64,000 nucleotides of DNA, from NCBI RefSeq assembly GCF_014203605.1, contig NZ_JACHJJ010000012.1, positions 150,070 to 214,069 of the forward strand. The letters run 5' to 3'. Made by a program: the position numbers and the translations under genes. Below, piece after piece: positions 52,747 through 62,116 of this stretch. Below the pieces are notes generated by a model, which worked only from the letters and a program-made list of their open reading frames with translations, did not search any database and was not told the DNA's origin. This DNA is from Thiemannella venezuelensis (GTDB lineage Bacteria > Actinomycetota > Actinomycetes > Streptosporangiales > Streptosporangiaceae). Position 1 is the stretch's first letter; the number at the start of each line of letters is the position of its first letter.

Positions 52747-53925
52747 TCACACTGTGTCGGAGAAAACCTGTTCCCGGGCCTGCTCCAGAGCGGACTCCAG
52801 GGCACCCCGGAGCACCGGATTGCCCTCCACCTCGGTCACCACGACCCTCGGCTGGCTCGGGCAGACCCTCGCCACCGCCTCCTCGACCCTGGCCGCGAGC
52901 ACCGCTCCACCGGCCCGGCCGACGTCGCCGCTGAGCACGATCAGCCCGGGGTCCAGCACCACGGCCACCGCCGCCACGCCGACCGCCAGCCGTCCGGCGA
53001 GCTCGTCGAGGAAGCCCTCCGCTCCGGCGGCGACGGCCGTACGGACGCACTCGCCCGCGGACCGGCCGCCCACGCCGTGCGCGCCCGCCAGCCCGGTGAC
53101 CGCGTCCCCGCCGACCAGGCGCTGGAAGGAACCCGACTGGGGCTCGCTCACATCGGTCGGGAGCGGCTCTCCGGGGACCGGGAGCCAGCCGATCTCGCCC
53201 GCGCCCCCGGTGAAGCCGCGGTGCAGCCGGCCGTCGAGCATGACCCCGAGGCCCTGGCCGATCCCGGCCCAGACCAGCACGAAGTCGTCCACTCCCGCGG
53301 CGGCGCCGTGCGAGCGCTCGGCCAGCGCGGCCAGGTTCACATCGTTCTCGATCGTCACCGGGATGGCGAGGTCCCGGCGGAGCTCGGCGAGCACGTCCCC
53401 GTGCCAGGAGGGCAGGTCGAGGGAGAAGCGCATGTCGCCGGTCCGGGGGTCGACGACGCCCCTGGTCCCGATCACGAAGGCGCGCAGCCGGGAGAACTCG
53501 ACGCCCGCCGCCGCGCAGGCCTTCTCGACCGCGCCGCACACCAGCCGCACCGGGTCCTCGTGGTCGCTGGGGTCGACCGAGACCTCGGCGACGAGCGCGC
53601 CGGTGATGTCGGCGATTCCCGCGCTGATCCGGTCCGGCAGCACGTCCAGCCCGGCCGCGTACGCGCACGAGGGCACCACGCCGTAGAGCGCGGCGTTCGG
53701 GCCGCGCCCGCCCGCCTGCTCGCCGACCACCGCGACGAGGTCGCGCTCCTCCAGCCGGGAGAGCAGCTGGCCCGCGGTGACCTTGGACAGACCCGTGTGC
53801 TCTCCCAGTTCGGCCCGGGTGAGCGGGCCGCCGGAGAGCAGGAGTTCCAGCGCCGAACGGTCGTTGAGCTGGCGCAACAACCTGGGTGTCCCCGGGCGTC
53901 TGGGCAAGGCGGCCTCCCCCGTCAC
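52747..53925 (-). CDS. ROK-family transcriptional repressor
   Basis: The 392-residue protein has an N-terminal winged helix (ALELLLSGGPLTRAELGEHTGLSKVTAGQLL) and a C-terminal ROK/actin-fold sugar-binding domain (GTRGVVDP, ENDVNLAALAE, GIGQGLGVMLDG). The zinc motif CXCGXXGC usual in ROK proteins is absent. It is divergent from the sugar importer and should repress it and itself through the palindromes in the 189-bp gap, releasing on a cell-wall-derived sugar. Confidence 0.9.
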   Translation of the reverse strand: MTGEAALPRRPGTPRLLRQLNDRSALELLLSGGPLTRAELGEHTGLSKVTAGQLLSRLEERDLVAVVGEQAGGRGPNAALYGVVPSCAYAAGLDVLPDRISAGIADITGALVAEVSVDPSDHEDPVRLVCGAVEKACAAAGVEFSRLRAFVIGTRGVVDPRTGDMRFSLDLPSWHGDVLAELRRDLAIPVTIENDVNLAALAERSHGAAAGVDDFVLVWAGIGQGLGVMLDGRLHRGFTGGAGEIGWLPVPGEPLPTDVSEPQSGSFQRLVGGDAVTGLAGAHGVGGRSAGECVRTAVAAGAEGFLDELAGRLAVGVAAVAVVLDPGLIVLSGDVGRAGGAVLAARVEEAVARVCPSQPRVVVTEVEGNPVLRGALESALEQAREQVFSDTV

Positions 53926-53941
53926 GATCCGCTAACGATCG

Positions 53942-53962
53942 TTTCTTTTAAGAAAGTTTCTT
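53942..53962. promoter_or_regulatory. Overlapping palindromes, probable ROK operator
   Basis: TTTCTT-TT-AAGAAA (53942-53955) overlaps AAGAAA-G-TTTCTT (53950-53962), flanked by CTAAC (53931) and GTTAG (53963). The AT-rich block starts 16 bp upstream of the repressor start and stands out from the GC-rich background. It is well placed to control both divergent units. Confidence 0.65.
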
Positions 53963-54114
53963 GTTAGTTTAGCGGCAGGCAGCCCGCAGGCAAGTGATCG
54001 TCGCCGCGGGATGCCGCAGCGCCGACCGCTCCTAGTGAGTGCAGAGGGTCGCGGGGGGCCCTAGCCGATACAGATGAGCGCTACCCCGTCGAAAGCCGGG
54101 AAGGGAGAACCCAA

Positions 54115-55449
54115 GTGAAGTTCGCGAAAATCGCCACCGCGACGGCCGCCACCGCCGCACTGGCCCTGGGCCTCGCCGCATGCTCCAGCGAGCCGGCCAC
54201 GGAGACCGCGCCGAAGGGTGACGCCTCCGCCGCCTCCGGCGGTCAGAAGTTCGCCGGTCAGAAGCTGACCGTGTGGCGTCTGGGCGCGCCGGACGAGAAG
54301 CAGAACGCGCTCATGGCCGACCTGAACGCGAAGTTCAAGGAGACCACCGGCGCCGAGGTCAACCTCCAGTGGGTCCCGTGGCCGGACGCGCAGGCCAAGT
54401 GGACCGCCGCCCTCGCCGGCGGCGAGGGCCCGGACGTCACCGAGTTCGGCAACGACCAGGTGGCCGCCTGGGTCGCGCAGGACGCCCTCACCGACATCAC
54501 CGACCTCGTCAAGGGCCACGCCGACTTCCAGCAGATCCCGCAGAACCTGTGGGGCTACGAGACGGTGGACGGCAAGATCTACGCCGCCCCGTGGGGCGGC
54601 GGCACCCGCGCCGTCCTCTACCGCAAGGACTGGTTCAAGGAGCTGGGCATCGAGGTCCCCAAGAACTGGGACGACCTCGTCGCGGCCGGCAAGAAGATCG
54701 TCGCCGAGAAGGGCAAGGACGTCGACGGCTTCGCCTTCAACGGCGGCTCCGACGCCAACATGTCGCTCTCCCCGTTCGTCTGGTCCGCCGGCGGCGACTT
54801 CGCCGCCTTCGAGGGCGGCAAGTGGGTCGGCAAGCTGACCGAGCCCGGCTTCAAGGAGGGCTTCCAGTACTACACCGACCTCGTCGTCAAGCACGGCGTC
54901 TCGCGCAAGTCCGCCCTGACCCAGAACTCGGTGGACATCGCGACCCGCTTCGCCAACAGCAAGGTCGGCATGTACGTGACCGGTGGCTGGGACATCACCA
55001 CCATCAAGGAGCAGAGCGGCGGCAAGGTCGGCGACGAGCAGATGGCCTTCTTCTCGCTCCCGGCCAAGGACGGCAGCGGCCCGGCGCCCGCCTTCCAGGG
55101 CGGTAACGACATCGCCATCTGGAAGGACGCCAAGCAGCCCGAGCTGGCCGCCGAGTACATCAAGCTCGCCGCGGGCGAGGAGTTCGGCACCCGCTACGCC
55201 AAGGACGGCGGCCTGCTGCCGCTGTACCCGAAGGCGCTGGGCGAGTACGCCACCGACCCGGTCCAGGCGCCGTTCGCCGAGACCTTCAAGGTCGCCAAGG
55301 GCTTCCCGAACGACACCAACTGGGCCGAGGCCAACGACACCAAGGCGGTCCTGCAGAACGCGGCCCGCTCGGTCATCGAGGGCAAGAAGGACGTCGACAC
55401 CGCGCTGGCCGACGCCAACAAGGAACTCGAAGAGATCCTGAACCAGTAG
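54115..55449 (+). CDS. Sugar ABC importer, solute-binding lipoprotein
   Basis: The 444-residue protein has a lipoprotein signal (LALGLAACSS, Cys at about 23) and an SBP_bac_1 domain (family 1 sugar binding; GEGPDVTEFGNDQVAAWV, PWGGGTRAVLYRKDW). It should bind an oligosaccharide or amino sugar outside the cell. The GTG start has GGGAAGGGAG upstream. No ATPase is encoded nearby, so the importer probably uses a shared MsiK-type ATPase. Confidence 0.93.
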   Translation: MKFAKIATATAATAALALGLAACSSEPATETAPKGDASAASGGQKFAGQKLTVWRLGAPDEKQNALMADLNAKFKETTGAEVNLQWVPWPDAQAKWTAALAGGEGPDVTEFGNDQVAAWVAQDALTDITDLVKGHADFQQIPQNLWGYETVDGKIYAAPWGGGTRAVLYRKDWFKELGIEVPKNWDDLVAAGKKIVAEKGKDVDGFAFNGGSDANMSLSPFVWSAGGDFAAFEGGKWVGKLTEPGFKEGFQYYTDLVVKHGVSRKSALTQNSVDIATRFANSKVGMYVTGGWDITTIKEQSGGKVGDEQMAFFSLPAKDGSGPAPAFQGGNDIAIWKDAKQPELAAEYIKLAAGEEFGTRYAKDGGLLPLYPKALGEYATDPVQAPFAETFKVAKGFPNDTNWAEANDTKAVLQNAARSVIEGKKDVDTALADANKELEEILNQ

Positions 55450-55451
55450 AA

Positions 55452-56465
55452 ATGGCCGACACCTCAACCATCGCCCGGGGCGGGGGCTCCTCCCCCGCCC
55501 CGGCGCGGGGGCGCCGAGGCAGTGCACCCCCGCGCAAGCCCAGCGGGCTGCCCGCCTGGGTGGTCCCCTACGTGCTGCTCCTGCCCGGCCTGGTGGTCAT
55601 CGGCGGTCTCCTGCTCTACCCGCTGTACCAGATGGTCGCCATGTCCTTCCAGAACGTGGGACTGCGGCAGATCCGGGGCGTTCCCGCCGAGTCGGTGGGG
55701 CTGGAGAACTACGAGAAGCTGCTGGAGTCGGAGCTCTTCTGGACCTCCCTCCGCAACACCGTCGTCTTCGCCGTCGTCACGGTGGCGCTCACCCTGATCC
55801 TCGGCACCGTGGTCGGGATCCTGCTGCACAACCTCAGCGGGAAGATGTCCACCTTCCTCATCGTCGGCATCATGGCCGCCTGGGCCACACCGGCGATCGC
55901 CAGTGCGATCATCTGGCGCTGGATGTTCGACGCCGAGTCCGGCATCATCAACTGGGCCCTCAACGCCCTGCCCGACTGGTTCTCCGAGCTGCTGTTCGGC
56001 CGTGCCGACTGGACCGGCGAGCCCTGGCTCAACGACCCCTTCACCATCTACCTGGTGCTCATCCTCGTCGTGGTGTGGGCGGGCTTCCCGTTCATCGCGG
56101 TCTCGATCCTCGCCGGGCTCAAGAGCATCTCCGCCGAGCTCTACGAGGCGGCCCGGGTTGACGGGGCCTCCGCGTGGCGGACCTTCTGGAAGATCACCGT
56201 CCCGCTGCTGAAGCCGGTCTTCTCGGTGCTGATCGTGCTCTCCACCATCTGGAACTTCAAGGTCTTCACCCAGCTGTTCGTCCTGGCCGGCGGGACCTCC
56301 AACCGCGAGGCCTTCAACCTGTCGCTGTTCTCCTTCACCCAGGCGTTCAGCGCACCGCCCAAGATGGGCATGGGTGCGGCCATCGCGGTGGTGCTGACGC
56401 TGATCCTGCTCGTCATCACCGCCGTCTACGTCCGCCAGATCGTGAAGACGGAGGATGTGCGATGA
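55452..56465 (+). CDS. Sugar ABC importer, permease 1 (MalF type)
   Basis: The 337-residue membrane protein has six helices and the EAA loop (ELYEAARVDGASAWRTFWKI). The first 30 residues are Arg/Pro-rich and cytoplasmic. It starts 2 bp after the binding-protein stop and overlaps permease 2 by 4 bp. Confidence 0.93.
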   Translation: MADTSTIARGGGSSPAPARGRRGSAPPRKPSGLPAWVVPYVLLLPGLVVIGGLLLYPLYQMVAMSFQNVGLRQIRGVPAESVGLENYEKLLESELFWTSLRNTVVFAVVTVALTLILGTVVGILLHNLSGKMSTFLIVGIMAAWATPAIASAIIWRWMFDAESGIINWALNALPDWFSELLFGRADWTGEPWLNDPFTIYLVLILVVVWAGFPFIAVSILAGLKSISAELYEAARVDGASAWRTFWKITVPLLKPVFSVLIVLSTIWNFKVFTQLFVLAGGTSNREAFNLSLFSFTQAFSAPPKMGMGAAIAVVLTLILLVITAVYVRQIVKTEDVR

Positions 56466-57355
56466 CCGCCGTCGGAATATCCCGGAAGGCCGCCCGGGGG
56501 CACCAGCAGGCCAAGAAGCGCAAGCAGCTGCGCAGGTTCGGCCTCAACGCCGCGGCCGTCGCGGTGTTCCTGTTCGCGGTGTTCCCCGTCTACTGGATGG
56601 TGACCACGGCGTTCAAGAGCAGCGAGCAGATCTTCACCACCGATTTCATCCCGTTCCCGACCGATCCGACCTTCGAGCACGTCGAGCGGGTCTTCACCCA
56701 GGGCGTCGCCGGGCACTCCATCTGGAAGTTCCTGATGAACAGCGCGATCGTGGCGCTCGGCACGGTGCTCATCGGCGCCGTCTTCGCGCTGCTCGGCGCG
56801 ACGGCGGTGGCCAGGTTCCGCTTCCGGGGCCGTACCTCGTTCCTGATCCTGCTGCTCATCGTGCAGATGGTCCCGGCCGAGGCGCTGCTCATCCCGCTCT
56901 TCCTGATGGTCCGCAGGGCCGGGCTCTACGACCAGCTCCTCGGACTCATCGTGGTGAACGTCGCGCTGACGCTGCCGTTCGCCATCTGGATGCTGCGCAC
57001 CTTCGTCGCGGCGGTGCCCAGGTCGCTGGAGGAGGCGGCCTGGATCGACGGCGCGAGCCGGTTCACCACCTTCTGGCGGGTGCTGTTCCCGCTGGTGGCC
57101 CCCGGCCTCGTGGCGACCAGCATCTTCTCGTTCATCACCGCCTGGAACGAGTTCGTGTTCGCGCTGACCCTGATCAACGACCAGGGCAGCTACACCATGC
57201 CGGTGGCGCTGAGGTTCTTCGTGAGCCAGCGGTCGGTGGACTGGGGCGCGATCATGGCCGCCTCCACCCTGATGACCATCCCGGTGATCGTCTTCTTCCT
57301 CCTGGTGCAGCGGCGGATGGTCTCCGGCCTCGTCGCGGGCGCCGTCAAGGGCTGA
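56462..57355 (+). CDS. Sugar ABC importer, permease 2 (MalG type)
   Basis: The 297-residue membrane protein has six helices and the EAA loop (SLEEAAWIDGASRFTTFWRV). It is coupled to permease 1 by ATGA overlap. A hairpin follows 10 bp after its stop, before the GH3 gene. Confidence 0.93.
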   Translation: MTAVGISRKAARGHQQAKKRKQLRRFGLNAAAVAVFLFAVFPVYWMVTTAFKSSEQIFTTDFIPFPTDPTFEHVERVFTQGVAGHSIWKFLMNSAIVALGTVLIGAVFALLGATAVARFRFRGRTSFLILLLIVQMVPAEALLIPLFLMVRRAGLYDQLLGLIVVNVALTLPFAIWMLRTFVAAVPRSLEEAAWIDGASRFTTFWRVLFPLVAPGLVATSIFSFITAWNEFVFALTLINDQGSYTMPVALRFFVSQRSVDWGAIMAASTLMTIPVIVFFLLVQRRMVSGLVAGAVKG

Positions 57356-57365
57356 TCCCCCTGGT

Positions 57366-57406
57366 GCCGGTACGGCTCGCACCCACAAGGCGCGAGCCGT
57401 ACCGGC
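57366..57406 (+). terminator. 15-bp hairpin between permease 2 and GH3 gene
   Basis: Perfect arms GCCGGTACGGCTCGC and complement with an 11-nt loop. It can end or attenuate the importer message; GH3 starts 47 bp downstream. Confidence 0.7.
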
Positions 57407-57453
57407 CCTGCCCCCGTCCGATTCCCTCCTGATGTAAGGAGCTCTCCACCGCC

Positions 57454-58932
57454 ATGTCCGAGTTCATCACGGGCCCCAGCGAGCAGGGGCTGTACCGCCT
57501 CGCGGCCGGCACGCTGCTCGTCGCCTTCCAGGGGACCACCGCTCCCGACTGGGTCCTCCGGGAACTGGACAACGGCCTCGGCGGCGTCACCCTCTTCGGC
57601 TTCAACGTCGCCGATCCCGATCAGCTCTCCGCGCTGACCTCGCGCCTGCGCGCGGCCGGCGACCCGGTCGTCTCGCTGGACGAGGAGGGCGGCGACGTCA
57701 CCCGGCTCGCCTACCACGTGGGCAGCCCCTACCCGGGCAACGCCGCCCTCGGCGCCGTGGACGACGTGGAGCTGACCCGGAGCGTCTACCGCTCCATCGG
57801 CGACGACCTGGCCCGCTGCGGCGTCAACCTGGACATGGCACCGGACGCCGACGTCAACACCGCCGACGACAACCCGGTGATCGGCACCCGCGCGTTCGGC
57901 TCCGACGCCGCGCTCGTCGCCCGGCACACCGTCGCCGCCGTGCACGGCCTGCAGTCGGCGGGCGTGGCCGCCTGCGTCAAGCACTTCCCCGGCCACGGGG
58001 CCACCCGGCAGGACTCCCACCTGGAGGTCCCCCTCGTCGACGCCTCCCTGGAACTGCTGCACGAGCGCGAGCTGGTGCCCTTCCGCGCCGCCATCGAGGC
58101 CGGGACGAAATCCATCATGACCGCGCACGTCCGGGTTCCGGCGCTCACCGGCGACCTGCCCGCGACGCTCTCGCCCGCCGCCCTGACCGGCCTGCTCCGG
58201 GGTGAGCTGGGCTACGACGGCGTCGTCGTCTCCGACGCCCTCGACATGAAGGCGATCACCGACGCCTACGGCCTGGCCGGCGGCGCGGTGCTCTCCCTGG
58301 CGGCCGGGACCGACCTGCTCTGCCTCGGGCCGCTGCCCACCGAGGACGACGTCCGCCGGATCATCGCCGGGATCGTCGCCGCCGTCCGGGACGGCCGCCT
58401 GCCCGTCTCCCGCCTGGAGGAGGCCGCCGAGCGCGTGGCCCGCCTGCGCACCTGGTTCGGCGAGCCCCGTCAGGTGGCGGCCGGCGAGAACGTGATCGGG
58501 CTCACCGCGGCCCGCCGCGCGGTCAGCCTGACCGGCTCGGCCTCCCCGCTGGTCGACCCGCTGGTGGTCGAGGTGGACACCCCGCCGACCATCGCGGTGG
58601 GCGACGTGCCGTGGGGCTTCGCCCCGTGGCTCTCCCGGGCGGAGATCGTCCGGGTGAAGCCGGAGTCCGCCGACGTGTCCGGCCTCCTGGCGCGCGCCGA
58701 AGGACGGTCCCTGGTGGTCGTCGTCAAGGACGCGCACCGCTACGAGGCCAGCCGGACGGTCGTCTCCGCGCTGCTCGCCACCCGCCCGGACGCCACCGTG
58801 GTGGAGATGGGCCTGCCGATCTGGCGGCCCGCCGGCACCACCTACCTCGCCACGTACGGCGCCGCCCGCGCCAACGCCCAGGCCGCCGCCGAGCTCCTGA
58901 ACCTCCGGGCCCCGGAGCCGTCCGCCCCCTGA
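57454..58932 (+). CDS. GH3 beta-N-acetylglucosaminidase (NagZ-like)
   Basis: The 492-residue protein is probably cytoplasmic, as no signal peptide is seen. It has the NagZ hallmark KHFPGHG with the His/Asp dyad loop (H181, D187, H189) and the nucleophile D261 in SDALDM. NagZ-type enzymes remove GlcNAc from muropeptides. A C-terminal 150-residue domain follows the barrel, as in actinobacterial two-domain forms. AAGGAG lies upstream of the ATG. With the importer and dipeptidase it points to cell-wall salvage. Confidence 0.9.
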   Translation: MSEFITGPSEQGLYRLAAGTLLVAFQGTTAPDWVLRELDNGLGGVTLFGFNVADPDQLSALTSRLRAAGDPVVSLDEEGGDVTRLAYHVGSPYPGNAALGAVDDVELTRSVYRSIGDDLARCGVNLDMAPDADVNTADDNPVIGTRAFGSDAALVARHTVAAVHGLQSAGVAACVKHFPGHGATRQDSHLEVPLVDASLELLHERELVPFRAAIEAGTKSIMTAHVRVPALTGDLPATLSPAALTGLLRGELGYDGVVVSDALDMKAITDAYGLAGGAVLSLAAGTDLLCLGPLPTEDDVRRIIAGIVAAVRDGRLPVSRLEEAAERVARLRTWFGEPRQVAAGENVIGLTAARRAVSLTGSASPLVDPLVVEVDTPPTIAVGDVPWGFAPWLSRAEIVRVKPESADVSGLLARAEGRSLVVVVKDAHRYEASRTVVSALLATRPDATVVEMGLPIWRPAGTTYLATYGAARANAQAAAELLNLRAPEPSAP

Positions 58933-58998
58933 GGCCCGGCGCCCTCCTCGAGTCTCTGAGGTCGCCGCACCCTGGAAGATTCTCCGGGAGACACCCTC

Positions 58999-61900
58999 AT
59001 GGTCGAATTCCGTGTACTCGGCCCGCTTGAGATACGCGCCGCTTCAGGGCAGCTCCTCGTCCCGAAGCGGCGCAAGACGCGCACGCTGCTCGCGGTCCTC
59101 CTGCTGCGGGCCAACACCGCCGTCTCCGCCGACGAGCTCCTTGAGACCCTCTGGGAGGAGGACAGGCCGCCCTCCGCCAGGGCGAACCTGCAGTCCTACG
59201 TGTCGGAGCTCCGCAAGCTCCTCGGCGGGGGCATCGCCCTGGCCGCGGACGGATATCTGCTCACCGTGGACGAGGACGGCTACGACGCCGCCCGGTTCCG
59301 GGCGCTGGCGGGCAGCGGGCAGCGGGCGCTGGCCGCGGGCCGCTCCGCGGAGGCCGCCCACCACCTGGCCGGCGCACTCGCCCTGTGGCGGGGCGACCTC
59401 GTCGACGGCCTCCCCCTGCCGCAGTGGCTCTGGCCCGAGCGGGCGGCGCTGGAGGAGGCGCGGCTGTCGGCCTACGAGGACCTGGCCAGGGCCCGGCTGG
59501 CGCTGGGGCAGCACGATGATCTGGTCGCGGGCCTCATCGAGTTCACCGGCAGGAACCCCCTGCGGGAGAAGGCGTGGGCGCTGCTCATGCTGGCGCTCCA
59601 CCGCTGCGGGCGGACGGCGGAGGCCGTGGACTCCTACCAGAGCGCTCGCGAAGTCCTCAAGGAGGAGCTCGGCGTCGCCCCGAACCGGGAACTCCGCGAG
59701 CTGCACGGCCGGATCCTCCGGGAGGACCCCGGGCTGCTCCGTCCCCCCGGCCCCGTCTCCCCCGCCCTCGCCGCGGTGCCGCGCCCGCACCAGCTCCCCG
59801 CCGGGGTGGGCGACTTCGTCGGCCGGTCCGGCTATCTGCGCGTCCTCGACGACCTCTTCCGCACCGAGGGCGGCGGCTCCGTCTCCTGCGCGCTCACGGG
59901 AACCGGCGGTGTCGGCAAGACCGCCCTCGCCGTCCACTGGGCCAACTCCGCCGCCGCGCGCTTCCCCGACGGTCAGCTCTATGTCGACCTGCGCGGGTTC
60001 ACCCCGTCCGCCAGGCCCATGCACCCCATCGAGGCCCTGTCCCGGTTCCTCCGCTCCCTGGGCGTCCCGCCCGAGCAGATTCCCCTCACCACCGACGAGG
60101 CGGCCTCGCTCTACCGGAGCCTGCTCTCCGGCAAGCGCGTCCTGGTGCTGCTGGACAACGCCTTCGACGGGGACCAGGTGCGGCCCCTGATCCCTCCCGT
60201 CCCGTCGTGCACGCTGATCACGAGCCGGGACCGGCTCGACTGCCTGGCCGCCCTCGACGGGGTACGGCGGATCGGCGTCGACGTCATGTCCGGCGAGGAG
60301 GCCGGTGAGCTCCTCAGGAGGATCACCGGCGCGGAGTGCGAACGGCTCGCGCGGTTCTGCGACCATCTCCCGCTCGCGCTCCGGCTCGCCGCGACCCAGA
60401 TCGCCGGCGACCCCCGGCTCGACACCGCCGCCTACCTGAAGAGACTGGACGACGCAGACCCCCTGGACCTGCTCGACGGCGGCATCGGGCGGCGCCGGGC
60501 CATCCGCTCGGCGTTCGACCTCTCCTACCGGCGGCTGCCCTACGAGACCAGACGCCTGTTCCGCGCGCTGAGCGTGATGCCCGGCGCCGACTTCACCGCC
60601 GAGACGGCCGCGGCCGTACTCGACGCGCCGCTCGACGCCGTCGCTGCCTCGCTGGACGTCCTCTCCCGCGCCCACCTCGTCACCGGTGACGCCGACGGCC
60701 GGTTCGGCCTGCACGACCTGCTCCGGGCGTACGCGCTGGAGCGGTTCGGCGAGGAGGACGACGCGTCCGCCCGCCGGCGGGCGCACCACCGGCTGACACG
60801 GTGGTACCTGCGGCACGCGCGGGCGGCGTCGGAGCTGGTCTGCCCGCAAATGATCTTCCTGCCGGCCGATCTCTCGCCGCCGCCGTCCTTCGGCGACGAG
60901 GTCGCGGCCCTCCGCTGGCTGGAGAGCGAACGGCACAACCTTCTCTCCCTCGCCGACCGGCTCGCAGGACCGGCCAAATGGCTGCTGGTCGACGCGCTCC
61001 GCGGCTACTGGTACCTGCGGCGGCACTCGTCGGACTGGCTGCGGCACGTGGAGAGCGCCCTCGCGGCGGCCGAGTCGGCCGCCGACCCGACCGCCCAGGC
61101 CGCCATGCGGGGCAGTCTCGCGGAGGTCTGCCTGCTCCTCGAACGGCACACGGAGGCGCTCGGCCACAACACGGCGGCGCTCGAACTCTCCCAGACCGCC
61201 GGCTGGACCGAGCACGAGGCCGCCACTCTGGGCCGGCTGGGCACGTTCCACCTCGCCCGGGGCGAACCCTCCCTGGCATCCGAGTACTGCCTGCGCGCCA
61301 TCGAGGTCCATCGGAGAGCAGGCGTGCACCGCGGGGTGATCAGCAACCTCGGCAACCTCGGACTGGCCAACATCCATCTCGGCAACCTCCGGCACGCGGC
61401 GGAGCAGCTCGGCGAGGCGCTCCGCTGGGAGCGCGAGAGGCGCTCGACCATGGGCGAGGCCATCGCCCTGGGAAACCTCGGCCTGGTCGCGCACCACATG
61501 GGCGAACCCGACCTCGCCGCCACCCGGCTGGACCGCGCTCTGGAACTGTTCGGCATCCTGAAGAACGAGTACGGCACGGCGGACACGCTCTCGTCCCTGG
61601 CCGCCGTCCACCACGACGTGGACGCGCACGGCCCCGCTCACGACCTGGCCGTGCGCGCTCGCGACCTCGCCCGTGCCATCGGCGACACCAGGACCGAGGC
61701 GTCGGCGACCAGCACCCTGGGGACCACCGTACGGGCGGGTGCCCCCAGGAGGGCCGCCCGGCTTCACGAACAGGCCCTCTCGCTGGCCCTGACCGGCCAT
61801 TTCCGCTACGAGACGGCGCAGGCGCACATCGAGCTGGCCGTCTCCCTGCGGTCGCTCGGCGATGACGCCGCCGCCGCGCGCCACGCGGAGCACGCGCTGG

Positions 61901-62070
61901 CCGTCACCCGCCGCAACGGCTTCCGGCGGCTCGAGGGCTACGCGCTCCTCGCCGCCGCGCGCCCCGACCAGGCCGGATCCGTCTTCGCCGAGGTGGGGGA
62001 CGCCCTCGGCCTGACCCGCAGCCGCCGGTCCTGTATGGCGGACGTGAAGCGGTCGTGTGCATCATCGTGA
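58999..62070 (+). CDS. AfsR/SARP-type activator with NB-ARC and TPR domains
   Basis: The 1023-residue regulator has an OmpR-like DNA-binding domain (residues 1-95; FRVLGPLEIRA, LQSYVSELRKLLG), a BTAD domain (to about 245; GRNPLREKAWALLMLAL), an NB-ARC ATPase (P-loop GTGGVGKTA at about 301; LVLLDNAFD; TSRDRL; CDHLPLALRLAA) and a C-terminal TPR region (about 650-1000). Such proteins activate antibiotic clusters by binding direct heptamer repeats. It may control the exporter just downstream and genes beyond the window; control of the NRPS cluster is possible but unproven. GGGAG precedes the ATG. Confidence 0.93.
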   Translation: MVEFRVLGPLEIRAASGQLLVPKRRKTRTLLAVLLLRANTAVSADELLETLWEEDRPPSARANLQSYVSELRKLLGGGIALAADGYLLTVDEDGYDAARFRALAGSGQRALAAGRSAEAAHHLAGALALWRGDLVDGLPLPQWLWPERAALEEARLSAYEDLARARLALGQHDDLVAGLIEFTGRNPLREKAWALLMLALHRCGRTAEAVDSYQSAREVLKEELGVAPNRELRELHGRILREDPGLLRPPGPVSPALAAVPRPHQLPAGVGDFVGRSGYLRVLDDLFRTEGGGSVSCALTGTGGVGKTALAVHWANSAAARFPDGQLYVDLRGFTPSARPMHPIEALSRFLRSLGVPPEQIPLTTDEAASLYRSLLSGKRVLVLLDNAFDGDQVRPLIPPVPSCTLITSRDRLDCLAALDGVRRIGVDVMSGEEAGELLRRITGAECERLARFCDHLPLALRLAATQIAGDPRLDTAAYLKRLDDADPLDLLDGGIGRRRAIRSAFDLSYRRLPYETRRLFRALSVMPGADFTAETAAAVLDAPLDAVAASLDVLSRAHLVTGDADGRFGLHDLLRAYALERFGEEDDASARRRAHHRLTRWYLRHARAASELVCPQMIFLPADLSPPPSFGDEVAALRWLESERHNLLSLADRLAGPAKWLLVDALRGYWYLRRHSSDWLRHVESALAAAESAADPTAQAAMRGSLAEVCLLLERHTEALGHNTAALELSQTAGWTEHEAATLGRLGTFHLARGEPSLASEYCLRAIEVHRRAGVHRGVISNLGNLGLANIHLGNLRHAAEQLGEALRWERERRSTMGEAIALGNLGLVAHHMGEPDLAATRLDRALELFGILKNEYGTADTLSSLAAVHHDVDAHGPAHDLAVRARDLARAIGDTRTEASATSTLGTTVRAGAPRRAARLHEQALSLALTGHFRYETAQAHIELAVSLRSLGDDAAAARHAEHALAVTRRNGFRRLEGYALLAAARPDQAGSVFAEVGDALGLTRSRRSCMADVKRSCASS

Positions 62071-62116
62071 GCCACGCGCCCCGGCCGGCGCCGCCACCGC
62101 ACAGGAAGAACCGTCG

